Assembly: GCF_000428125.1 (NCBI RefSeq)
Contig: NZ_ATZI01000008.1
Span: 1-64,000, forward strand
DNA: 64,000 nt
Reading direction: 5' to 3'
Source of the DNA: Bacteroides graminisolvens DSM 19988 = JCM 15093
GTDB lineage: Bacteria; Bacteroidota; Bacteroidia; Bacteroidales; Bacteroidaceae
The notes beneath the pieces are model-generated. The model was not told the origin of the DNA. It saw nothing but the letters and a program-made list of their open reading frames with translations, and did no database searches. A program made the position numbers and the translations under genes. Below are positions 53,696 to 61,467 of the stretch, piece after piece (position 1 is the stretch's first letter; each line of letters begins with the position of its first letter).

Positions 53696-54238
53696 TTATT
53701 GTTCACGAATAAGCTCCATTCCTTTTAGAATAGCTGCTTCATTCATTGGTATCAAGTGATGATGACGTTCGGGTAATGTTTTCTTTAGTCCCTTTAGCAC
53801 ATTGGCTATGGTCACAACCGGACGAATTTTCAATAAGCCTCCCAATACGATCATATTAAATGCTTTGGCGTTGTTCATTTCATTGGCAGCATCCATTGCA
53901 TCAATACGGTAAACCTTGATGTCTTTGCGAGTGGGAGGGTGGATAATTCCGTATCCGTCATAGATAATGATTCCTCCGGGTTTCACGCGACTCTCAAACT
54001 TCTCGAGTGAAGGTTGGTTCAATATAATAGCCGTATCGTATTTACTTAAAATGGGCGAAGATATTTTCTCATCGCTTACAATGACGGTAACATTGGCTGT
54101 TCCGCCACGTTGCTCGGGTCCGTAAGCCGGCATCCAGGTAACTTCTTTGTCTTCCATTAAACCAGAATAGGCCAGAATTTTACCCATCGACAATACTCCC
54201 TGACCGCCAAAACCTGCTATAATTATTTCTTCTTTCAT
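53696..54238 (-). CDS. 2-oxoacid:ferredoxin oxidoreductase gamma subunit
   Basis: The product has 180 residues. The gamma domain signature GFGGQGVLSMGKILA opens the protein, followed by YGPEQRGGTANVTVIVSD. It is the catalytic-complex partner of the alpha and beta subunits encoded just upstream. The complex decarboxylates 2-oxoacids to acyl-CoA and reduces ferredoxin. Confidence 0.9.
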   Translation of the reverse strand: MKEEIIIAGFGGQGVLSMGKILAYSGLMEDKEVTWMPAYGPEQRGGTANVTVIVSDEKISSPILSKYDTAIILNQPSLEKFESRVKPGGIIIYDGYGIIHPPTRKDIKVYRIDAMDAANEMNNAKAFNMIVLGGLLKIRPVVTIANVLKGLKKTLPERHHHLIPMNEAAILKGMELIREQ

Positions 54239-54264
54239 TTGGATATTCTTTTAGCTGAAATTGG

Positions 54265-55029
54265 TTATTTGTCTTTAATATCTCCCAATGGGTAGAAGGG
54301 GAACATGTTCTCTTCCATCCAAGTGTTGGCATCGGCAGGAGTCATCTTCCAACCGGCGTTACAGGTTGATACAATCTCTACCAGGTTAGATCCTTTTCCT
54401 TCCATGGAGTTCTCGAACGCTTTGCGGATAGCCTTTTTGGCTTTGCGTATAGCGGCAACTGTGTGAACGGCCTGACGAGTTACGTAGGCTGTGCCTTCCA
54501 ATTGAGCAGCTACTTCGGTTATTTTAATAGGATAACCGTGAATCTCGGGATTACGTCCTTCGGGGCAAGTAGCCGTTTTCATTCCCAACAAAGTTGTGGG
54601 AGCCATTTGTCCGCCGGTCATACCGTAAATACCGTTATTGATAAAGATAATGGTAATATTGTCACCTCTGTTCAGCGCGTGGATGGTTTCGGCTGTACCG
54701 ATACAAGCCAAGTCACCGTCGCCCTGATAAGTGAAAACCAATCGGGCCGGCCATAAACGTTTGATGGCAGTTGCTAATGCAGGCGCACGTCCGTGAGCAG
54801 CTTCTTGCCAGTCTATGTCCAGATAGTTATAGATGAAGACGGCGCAACCTACCGGTGAAATACCAATGGCTTTGTCTTCCATACCCATTTCCTGAATGAC
54901 TTCAGCAATCAGCTTGTGAACCACACCGTGGCTACAGCCCGGGCAGTAGTGCATGGCATTGTCATTCATCAGTTCCGGTTTCTTGTAAACCAGATTCTTG
55001 GGATTGATTATTTGTTCTCTTGTTAACAT
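54265..55029 (-). CDS. 2-oxoacid:ferredoxin oxidoreductase beta subunit (TPP-binding)
   Basis: The product has 254 residues. It has MHYCPGCSHGVVHKLIAEV at the start and the TPP/Mg motif GDGDLACIG...NNGIYGMTGGQ near residues 103-140. It binds thiamine diphosphate for decarboxylation. Branched-chain (Vor) or 2-oxoglutarate (Kor) substrates are both possible. Confidence 0.92.
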   Translation of the reverse strand: MLTREQIINPKNLVYKKPELMNDNAMHYCPGCSHGVVHKLIAEVIQEMGMEDKAIGISPVGCAVFIYNYLDIDWQEAAHGRAPALATAIKRLWPARLVFTYQGDGDLACIGTAETIHALNRGDNITIIFINNGIYGMTGGQMAPTTLLGMKTATCPEGRNPEIHGYPIKITEVAAQLEGTAYVTRQAVHTVAAIRKAKKAIRKAFENSMEGKGSNLVEIVSTCNAGWKMTPADANTWMEENMFPFYPLGDIKDK

Positions 55030-55112
55030 AATGCTTCGATTTATGAAAGCGTTTCTTTTATGAGCAACCGTTTTTCCGTATACACGGCAAGAAACAGTTG
55101 CCCTTCGGCGCT

Positions 55113-55283
55113 TTACCTGTTAGTGAATCGTATGAAAAACTCCATGATCTTAACGAAGATTGCTGCAGCACAAACATAAATAAACGTTTTCTTATCGTCA
55201 ACGGCGAAGTACACAATGATAGCAATCAGTGTACCTATCATGAAAAGAATGTTCAGGATGTTTCTTATTTTCTGCGGATCCAT
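55113..55283 (-). CDS. 56-residue membrane peptide inside the Vor operon
   Basis: The frame from ATG at 55283 to TAA at 55113 gives 56 residues: a short basic start (MDPQKIRN), a hydrophobic helix (ILNILFMIGTLIAIIVYFAV), a DDKK turn, then a second helix (TFIYVCAAAIFVKIMEFFI) and a basic end. It starts 8 nt after the alpha-subunit stop and precedes the beta gene. Its small size hides it from long-ORF scans. It may help place the complex at the membrane, an inference. Confidence 0.7.
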   Translation of the reverse strand: MDPQKIRNILNILFMIGTLIAIIVYFAVDDKKTFIYVCAAAIFVKIMEFFIRFTNR

Positions 55284-55291
55284 CTTATTTG

Positions 55292-56371
55292 TTATTTAAT
55301 GAGTTGTTCTTTTAATGCTGCAACTATTTCGTCGGGATCGGGAACAATACCACCTAAACGGCCGAAGTGTTCAACTTTTACCCTACCGTTAACGGCCAAA
55401 CGAATGTCCTCAACCATTTGTCCGGCATTCAATTCCAGCGAAAGCATACCTTTCACCTTATCAGCATAGGCTGCAATAGCCTTTGTTGGGAACGGCCACA
55501 AAGTTATGGGGCGAAGAATACCCACTTTGATACCTTCTTCGCGTGCAATTTCCATTGCTTTTTGTCCGATACGGGCCATTGATCCGAAAGCGATGATGAG
55601 ATATTCGGCATCTTCGCAATGAATTTCTTCGTAGCGTACCTCATTTTCTTCAATCTGTTTGTATTTAGCCTGGAAACGAAGGTTGTTCTGTTCCATGGCA
55701 TCGGGTTGAAGTTCCAGTGAGGTAATGATGTTGGGTTTACGTCCCGACTTACCGGTAGTAGCCCATGGGCAACGCGCAATAACCTCTTCGTCGGTGAGGC
55801 GTTTCTTTTGCGGTGGCAATACCACTTTCTCCATCATTTGCCCTATCACTCCGTCGGCCAGCATCATCACCGGGTTGCGGTATTTAAAAGCCAGATCAAA
55901 AGATAGTGCTACAAAGTCGGCCATTTCCTGCACAGACGCAGGAGCCAGGGCAATGAGACGATAGTCGCCATGTCCGCCACCCTTCACTGTTTGAAAGTAA
56001 TCGGCTTGGCTAGGCTGAATGGTTCCCAGTCCGGGACCACCGCGCATTACATTTACAATAAGACACGGAAGCTCTGCTCCCGCAATGTATGATATACCTT
56101 CTTGTTTAAGACTGATGCCCGGGCTTGATGATGAAGTCATCACCATTTTACCGCTTCCTGCACCGCCGTAAACCATATTAATAGCTGCAATTTCACTTTC
56201 GGCTTGTAACACTACCATGCCGGTTGTTTCCCAAGGACGCAACTCGGCCAGCGTTTCCAATACTTCCGACTGTGGTGTTATGGGGTAACCGAAATAACCA
56301 TCGCATCCGCAGCGAACTGCCGCATGAGAAATGGCTTCGTTTCCCTTCATTAATACAACTTCTTCTTCCAT
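55292..56371 (-). CDS. vorB: 2-oxoacid:ferredoxin oxidoreductase alpha subunit (VorB-like)
   Basis: The product has 359 residues from ATG at 56371 (AAGAAG upstream, MEEEVVLMKGNEAISHAAV); the longer frame overlaps the ferredoxin gene. The alpha-type pyrimidine domain has GCDGYFGYPITPQSEVLETL, and SSPGISLKQEGISYIAGAEL and MRGGPGLGTIQPSQADYFQT follow. It is about the size of KorA/VorB. It forms the complex with the beta and gamma subunits and the ferredoxin. Confidence 0.88.
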   Translation of the reverse strand: MEEEVVLMKGNEAISHAAVRCGCDGYFGYPITPQSEVLETLAELRPWETTGMVVLQAESEIAAINMVYGGAGSGKMVMTSSSSPGISLKQEGISYIAGAELPCLIVNVMRGGPGLGTIQPSQADYFQTVKGGGHGDYRLIALAPASVQEMADFVALSFDLAFKYRNPVMMLADGVIGQMMEKVVLPPQKKRLTDEEVIARCPWATTGKSGRKPNIITSLELQPDAMEQNNLRFQAKYKQIEENEVRYEEIHCEDAEYLIIAFGSMARIGQKAMEIAREEGIKVGILRPITLWPFPTKAIAAYADKVKGMLSLELNAGQMVEDIRLAVNGRVKVEHFGRLGGIVPDPDEIVAALKEQLIK

Positions 56372-56381
56372 ATTCTTCTTA

Positions 56382-56609
56382 TTAATCGCATTTAACTTTA
56401 TAAACCGTGATACAACCATCCGGACAAACGGTAGCACATGCGCTACATCCGATGCAAGTATCTTCTACGTATTCGCGGGCATAATTATACCCTTTTGCAT
56501 TCACCTCTTTGGCGAGTGATATTACTTTTACCGGGCAAGCTACCACACACAAACTACAGCCTTTACAGCGTTCGTTGTCGACAACTATTGCTCCTCTAAA
56601 TTTTGCCAT
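56382..56609 (-). CDS. 2x[4Fe-4S] ferredoxin subunit
   Basis: The product has 75 residues with two CxxCxxCxxxCP cluster motifs (CKGCSLCVVACP and CIGCSACATVCP). It is the electron-acceptor or delta subunit of the 2-oxoacid oxidoreductase. The gap to the alpha gene is 10 nt. Confidence 0.93.
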   Translation of the reverse strand: MAKFRGAIVVDNERCKGCSLCVVACPVKVISLAKEVNAKGYNYAREYVEDTCIGCSACATVCPDGCITVYKVKCD

Positions 56610-56633
56610 AATCTCTCTATTACGTTTATTTGA

Positions 56634-56903
56634 TTATATATAGTCTTGATTGAAGAAGTTCATTATGTCCATTGCCATTTTACGGGCCTCTGCGGCCGGA
56701 CTTTGGGGATTGAGGTCGATGGCGGACTGATAATGATTGAGGGCAGTTGCCCAGTCACCGCGTTTGCGGTAAGCATTGCCCAGTAGATAATAGGCTTCAT
56801 CTTTTCGTTCAGAGTCAGTTTGAATATAACTCTCGAGTTGTAGAATTGCACTATCTATGTTGCCTTGATTGATAAGCTCTTTTATGCTATTTATTGGGTC
56901 CAT
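56634..56903 (-). CDS. Small TPR-repeat protein
   Basis: The product has 89 residues with about two TPR motifs (AYYLLGNAYRKRGDWATALN, HYQSAIDLNPQSPAAEARKM). It is the first gene of the ferredoxin/Vor operon, with a -7 TATCTTTG element 30 nt upstream. An adaptor role for the complex is possible. Confidence 0.8.
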   Translation of the reverse strand: MDPINSIKELINQGNIDSAILQLESYIQTDSERKDEAYYLLGNAYRKRGDWATALNHYQSAIDLNPQSPAAEARKMAMDIMNFFNQDYI

Positions 56904-56932
56904 ATTTCAAAAATATACGGATTAACAAGAGG

Positions 56933-56940
56933 CAAAGATA
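56933..56940 (-). promoter_or_regulatory. Bacteroides-type -7 element for the TPR-Vor operon
   Basis: TATCTTTG on the minus strand fits TAnnTTTG, 30 nt before the TPR ATG. Confidence 0.6.
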
Positions 56941-57069
56941 GTTTTTATTTAGACATGACGGTTATGTTTACTGTGAAAAATCGGAAAATAGGAAAAATAA
57001 AAATCGAATTAACGACAGATATTTTGTCTATCTGTCATCAATTCGACCTTGCTATGACTGTATGCAGAC

Positions 57070-58479
57070 CTATTCGCTTACAAGTCTGCCATTAATGTAT
57101 AAGTTTTTAAAGGTAACGTCTTTAGCACTTTTTATATCATTTCCATCTTTTGCAACATTATTAAAGTGAGAGTCCTCTACACTTATGTTGTTTACAAGCG
57201 ACGGATCTTCCAATCCGATGATCAGAACGCCCAGCTGACTCTTCTGGCAAGTCACGTTTTTGAGGTGCACATTGCGCACAGTTGGGGTAAATCCGCGCTG
57301 ACAGTTCTCACGGTTTTCGTATTGCAGATTAATGCGCAACACAGCTTCGCGGCACTGCCCAACGGTAACATTGCGCACAAATACATTCTCAATAACACCT
57401 CCGCGGCAAGTACTTGTTTTGATACGAATTACACGATCAAGTTCCGGACTGTCCATCTCGCAGTTCTCAACGAACAGGTTGCGGTAACCGCCTGATATTT
57501 CGCTTCCTATGACTACGCCACCGTGACCGTTTTTCATTTTGCAGCCCCTTACGATGATATTTTCACTGGGGATGTTCCATTTGCGGCCGTCGTTGTTTCT
57601 TCCCGACTTGATGGCAATGCAGTCGTCGCCCGTATCGAAAACACAGTTTTCAATCAGTACATTTTTGCACGACTCGGGGTCGCAACCATCGCCATTGGGG
57701 CCGCGGTTGAAGATATTCACACCCCGTACAATTAAACTTTCGCAGAACAGAGGGTGAATGACCCAGAAAGGAGAGTTCAACAAAGTTACATCTTCAATGA
57801 GAACCGTGTTGCACGAATACAAATTGATCAGCTGCGGACGCATCCCGTCTTCGGGAGTCATGATTCGTTTGTAGATCGGTGTGTTGGTTTCGCCGTACAT
57901 CAGCAAACGCTCGCGACCACCGTTGCGCTGAGCCACCATGCCTTCTTTCCAGCCATATCGGGGAGCACCGCACATGGGCCACCAAGCCTCCTTAGAGCCT
58001 TGCCCGTCGATGGTACCTTTTCCGGTGATGGCAATATTGGTTTCGCCATAAGCATAGATAAGAGGACGTGCATTATAACAATCTATTCCTTCCCAACGGG
58101 TAATAACTCCGGGGAAATATAAACTCTGATCGGTTGAAAACTTAAGCGTTGCACCTTCGGACACGTGAAGATTCACGTTACTCTTTAATGTGATGGGGCC
58201 TGTGAAAAAAGTCCCTTTGGGCACTACTACAGTACCGCCACCCGCCAAGCTGCAAGCAGTAATGGCTTGATTGATGGCTTCGTGACATGGTTCGGCTTCA
58301 TTGTGGGGCTTTGCTCCGAAATCGGTAATATAAAAAGTACGCTTAGCGAATGATGTGCGTTTAATTTGTTTTTCAATCTTGGCACTCTCTTTAAAGGCTT
58401 TATCGAAATCGATATTACTTGCCCGGGCGTACAAAGCGACCAAAAGTAAGGTAAAGACTCCAATGGCTTGTTTCATCAT
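57070..58479 (-). CDS. GH28 polygalacturonase-like enzyme
   Basis: The product has 469 residues with signal peptide (MMKQAIGVFTLLLVALYARA). It is a right-handed beta-helix with the GH28 catalytic set: NGDGCDPES (near 261), DTGDDCIAIKSG (near 283), GHGGVVIGSE (near 320) and RIKT (near 351). It hydrolyses galacturonan or rhamnogalacturonan chains in the periplasm. It lies divergent from the LamG-SusC genes and may serve the same pectin-type locus. Confidence 0.88.
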   Translation of the reverse strand: MMKQAIGVFTLLLVALYARASNIDFDKAFKESAKIEKQIKRTSFAKRTFYITDFGAKPHNEAEPCHEAINQAITACSLAGGGTVVVPKGTFFTGPITLKSNVNLHVSEGATLKFSTDQSLYFPGVITRWEGIDCYNARPLIYAYGETNIAITGKGTIDGQGSKEAWWPMCGAPRYGWKEGMVAQRNGGRERLLMYGETNTPIYKRIMTPEDGMRPQLINLYSCNTVLIEDVTLLNSPFWVIHPLFCESLIVRGVNIFNRGPNGDGCDPESCKNVLIENCVFDTGDDCIAIKSGRNNDGRKWNIPSENIIVRGCKMKNGHGGVVIGSEISGGYRNLFVENCEMDSPELDRVIRIKTSTCRGGVIENVFVRNVTVGQCREAVLRINLQYENRENCQRGFTPTVRNVHLKNVTCQKSQLGVLIIGLEDPSLVNNISVEDSHFNNVAKDGNDIKSAKDVTFKNLYINGRLVSE

Positions 58480-58521
58480 GGTTCTTGTTTTTTAAAAGAT
58501 GGTTACTAGTTTTTCATGCTA

Positions 58522-58550
58522 CAAAAATAAGACTTAAAAAGGAGCACAAA
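58522..58550 (-). promoter_or_regulatory. Candidate promoter of the GH28 gene
   Basis: On the minus strand TTTG (58550-58547) and TATTTTTG (58529-58522) are spaced about 17 bp, resembling Bacteroides -33/-7 elements, 43 nt before the ATG. Confidence 0.5.
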
Positions 58551-58670
58551 GTTTAGTTTTTGGTGGAAAAGGTGCAATTATTGACGTTATTCTCTTTCCC
58601 GGTACTCTATTTCAAGTTTTAGAAGCTATTAATAAAGTAGACGAGGCAAGCAAAATAATGAATCAAATGC

Positions 58671-58701
58671 TTGACTTTGGTTATATAATGTATTATCTTT
58701 G
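58671..58701 (+). promoter_or_regulatory. Promoter of a candidate small RNA
   Basis: TTG at 58671-58673 and TATCTTTG at 58694-58701, separated by 20 bp, match the Bacteroides -33/-7 pair. Transcription would start near 58709. Confidence 0.5.
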
Positions 58702-58708
58702 TCAGCAT

Positions 58709-58772
58709 AATCCTATAGTACATTCAATTTATTATAGGCGTAAAGGCAGGAGCTTAAACTCCTGCCTTTTTT
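58709..58772 (+). ncRNA. Candidate short RNA ending in intrinsic terminator
   Basis: The transcript from the promoter above would be about 64 nt. It ends with an 11-bp hairpin (AAAGGCAGGAG at 58742-58752 with 58759-58769, 6-nt loop) followed by a T run. No reading frame worth keeping lies inside. A short regulatory RNA or a leader attenuator both fit. Confidence 0.4.
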
Positions 58773-58842
58773 CGTTTTGCACGGTTCATTTTTTCATTCG
58801 GACGGTTGCTTATTCTCATTTGCACGGTAGCAAAAGGTCCGC

Positions 58843-58898
58843 GAGAAACCGTCTCACAGCCAAGAGACGGTTTCTCATGACCCAAGAGACGGTTTCTC
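58843..58898 (+). repeat. One hairpin arm with two alternative partner arms
   Basis: GAGAAACCGTCTC (58843-58855) can pair with GAGACGGTTTCTC at 58864-58876 or with the identical copy at 58886-58898. The two partner copies sit in a 16-bp direct repeat, CAAGAGACGGTTTCTC. The sequence is unlikely to encode a protein. Confidence 0.55.
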
Positions 58899-59204
58899 TT
58901 TTCAAATTGCTCGTTATCTTTTTCAAATCGGCCGTTATGTTTTTCAAAAAGTTGGTTATGTTTTGTCCAACTCCTCCCGATGCCTGTTCGAAGTTCCTCA
59001 ATCAGTTAATAATACATAAACTTGCTCTTGACAAGAATCTGTTGAAAAGTGTGGGGTAGTAAAGCTATTTCGTCAAAACAGCCCGACGGGTGTTCTGCCC
59101 CGTGAAGCTGATGTTTTGGGCATTATTCCCTTATTAATTGTATTATATACACTTTTATCCACTAAGAAAAGACTTTTGTCCACCTGCTACTCTGAGCGGT
59201 TATC

Positions 59205-59212
59205 TATCTTTG
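59205..59212 (+). promoter_or_regulatory. Bacteroides-type -7 element for the LamG lipoprotein gene
   Basis: TATCTTTG fits TAnnTTTG, 43 nt before the ATG at 59255. No clear -33 element is visible. Between 58900 and 59200 nothing else is recognised. Confidence 0.55.
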
Positions 59213-59254
59213 CCATACAAAAGAAAAATCTAATTAACCTTTAAAATTAGTATT

Positions 59255-61438
59255 ATGAAGACAAGAAAATGGCCGTCACTTCTTTTGGCGGTATTTACAG
59301 TTCTTTCATTCGGTGCCTGTGACGACTGGGGACAAATGGACCCCGCGGCAGGAAATCAAATTTATCCGAAACTTGAGCTAAAAGGAGAATACAAGTTTGA
59401 AGAAGAACTTTCTCCTGAAGAAGTAACTTTGTCGGCCTACGATGGAGGTGAAGTTCCCCGAATTGTGACCGACGAGTTCAAAGGAAAAGTGCTTAATCTC
59501 AATGGAGGTTATGCTCGTTTCCATAATCCTTTGTACAATGTAAAGGTGCAAACGGGAGTATCTGTTACCATGTGGGTGAAAACAGCAGCCGACAATCTGG
59601 AAGGCGCCATCTTTTCATTTGCCAATGAAGATAATTCGGAGCGCATCTTTTTCACTCCGAACGCTTGGTTGCACCGCGACAGTCTGAGCGTTTCCGGTGA
59701 AGTGAATAAACCCACCCAAGCCTCAACGCCACCCTTCACTGCCGATGAATGGCACTACATGGCACTCATTATCACCACCCAAGGTTATACCTTATATATT
59801 GATGGTGAAAAAAGCAGTGAGGAAGTTGCTTCAACCGAAGCTGCTTCCTTTGACTATCCGAGTCTGGTGCAAGCATTTCCACGCTTGCCATACCTGTATT
59901 TGGGTTACGGATCGCCTGTGCAACCCAAAGCCATGCGTGTTGACGATGTGAGAGTGTACCGAAACGTCATCACTGATAAAGAAATTGCCGTGCCTGCCGT
60001 AAGCGGAGGAGAAGAATATCGCTTCCCGCCAAGAGGAACTGTTGGCTATTACACACTCGACAATACATTTGCCAACAATCTCAATGCGGCACAAAGTGGC
60101 GAATTAATAACCGTTGAAACGCAAGCCACCCCATCGGCATTTGAACAAGACGCCGACAGAGGAACCGTTTGGCATCAGCAAGAAGGATGGACCGGCAATA
60201 CAAACGGTTGGGCATACACCCGTTTCGACAATCCACTCAAAGGGAAGACCTTAGAAGACGGACTAAGTGTTTCTTTATGGATTAACCCGCCCACGTTGAA
60301 TTGGTGGGATCAGATCTTTGTGCTGAACGACGGAACCACCAAATTCTGGTTCAATGCCATCGGTTACCTTGGTTACAACGGAGCCGGCGGCTGGTTTGAC
60401 TGCCAGAATAACAATGCCGACAATGCACTGACGGCAGGCAAATGGACTTTTGTAACCATCAATATTTCGACCGACGGGTTTGAAGTTTACTACGACGGAA
60501 AACTGAAGTTTGATAAAGATAACAACGGAGCGTTTGCCTCGGGCGACTTTACAGGATACAATAATGTTTTGAACTTGTTTACTTCTGCCAGCAACTTCTA
60601 CCTGGGATACGAAACCTGGTGGAAAGCAGCCCCTGCATTGGTTGACGATATGTTCTTTGTAACAAGACCTTTGACAGAGAAAGAAATCCTGAATCTGTAT
60701 GCCGATACCAAAAAAGCATCGGGCGGAATCCCCGTTAGTCCTGCCTATGCACCGTCTTTGGCCGGCTACTATCCGTTGAACAACTCTTATGCAAATGCGG
60801 TGAATGCAGCGCAGGGAGGTGAACTTATTACCGTAGAGGCACAGGCTACTCCGTCGGCTTTTGAACAAGATGCAGTCAGGGGTACCGTTTGGCATCAGCA
60901 AGAAGGATGGACCGGCAATGCAAACGGATGGGCATATACCCGTTTCGACAATCCGCTGAAAGGGAAGAATATGACCGAAGGTCTCAGTGTCAGCATGTGG
61001 CTAAACCCGCCTACCTTGAATTGGTGGGATCAGATCTTTGTGCTGAACGACGGAACAACCAAACTTTGGTTTAACGCTATCGGTTACCTGGGCTATAATG
61101 GAGCCGGCGGATGGTTTGATTGTCAGAATAATAATGCCGATAATGCGCTGACAGCAGGCGTCTGGACATTGGTGACCCTAAACTTTATGCCCGACAAGTT
61201 TGAAGTGTATTATAATGGTGTGCTGAAGTTTGACAATGAAAACAATGCAGCGTTTGCCTCGGGCGACTTTACAGGATACAACAACATATTGAACCTGTTT
61301 AACACGGCTAGCAATTTTTATTTCGGTTACGAAACTTGGTGGAAAGCCGCACCGGCATTGATTGACGATGTATATCTATGCGCCAGTCCGCTGACGGCTT
61401 CACAGGCAGCTGCCCTTTATAATGCGACAAAAAAATAA
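59255..61438 (+). CDS. Surface lipoprotein with three LamG-like domains, last two duplicated
   Basis: The product has 727 residues. Signal peptide and lipobox (LSFGAC) are followed by DDWGQMD, acidic enough to suggest export to the cell surface. The first LamG/concanavalin-like domain spans about 45-255. The second and third (about 265-485 and 505-727) are nearly identical: YTRFDNPLKGK, NPPTLNWWDQIFVLNDGTTK, YNGAGGWFDCQNNNADNALT. The DNA repeat unit is 720 bp. LamG folds often bind glycans; it precedes susC and may act as an extra surface glycan-binding protein. Confidence 0.78.
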   Translation: MKTRKWPSLLLAVFTVLSFGACDDWGQMDPAAGNQIYPKLELKGEYKFEEELSPEEVTLSAYDGGEVPRIVTDEFKGKVLNLNGGYARFHNPLYNVKVQTGVSVTMWVKTAADNLEGAIFSFANEDNSERIFFTPNAWLHRDSLSVSGEVNKPTQASTPPFTADEWHYMALIITTQGYTLYIDGEKSSEEVASTEAASFDYPSLVQAFPRLPYLYLGYGSPVQPKAMRVDDVRVYRNVITDKEIAVPAVSGGEEYRFPPRGTVGYYTLDNTFANNLNAAQSGELITVETQATPSAFEQDADRGTVWHQQEGWTGNTNGWAYTRFDNPLKGKTLEDGLSVSLWINPPTLNWWDQIFVLNDGTTKFWFNAIGYLGYNGAGGWFDCQNNNADNALTAGKWTFVTINISTDGFEVYYDGKLKFDKDNNGAFASGDFTGYNNVLNLFTSASNFYLGYETWWKAAPALVDDMFFVTRPLTEKEILNLYADTKKASGGIPVSPAYAPSLAGYYPLNNSYANAVNAAQGGELITVEAQATPSAFEQDAVRGTVWHQQEGWTGNANGWAYTRFDNPLKGKNMTEGLSVSMWLNPPTLNWWDQIFVLNDGTTKLWFNAIGYLGYNGAGGWFDCQNNNADNALTAGVWTLVTLNFMPDKFEVYYNGVLKFDNENNAAFASGDFTGYNNILNLFNTASNFYFGYETWWKAAPALIDDVYLCASPLTASQAAALYNATKK

Positions 61439-61467
61439 CCTTGTTATTTCCATAAAATAAAGATAAT

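Noticed and set aside
58658..59059. A 133-residue plus-strand frame and a minus-strand frame at 58816-59001
   Set aside because: They cover the promoter, terminator and competing hairpins and have repeat-driven composition (FFKSAVMFFKKLVMF). No ribosome site or family supports a protein.
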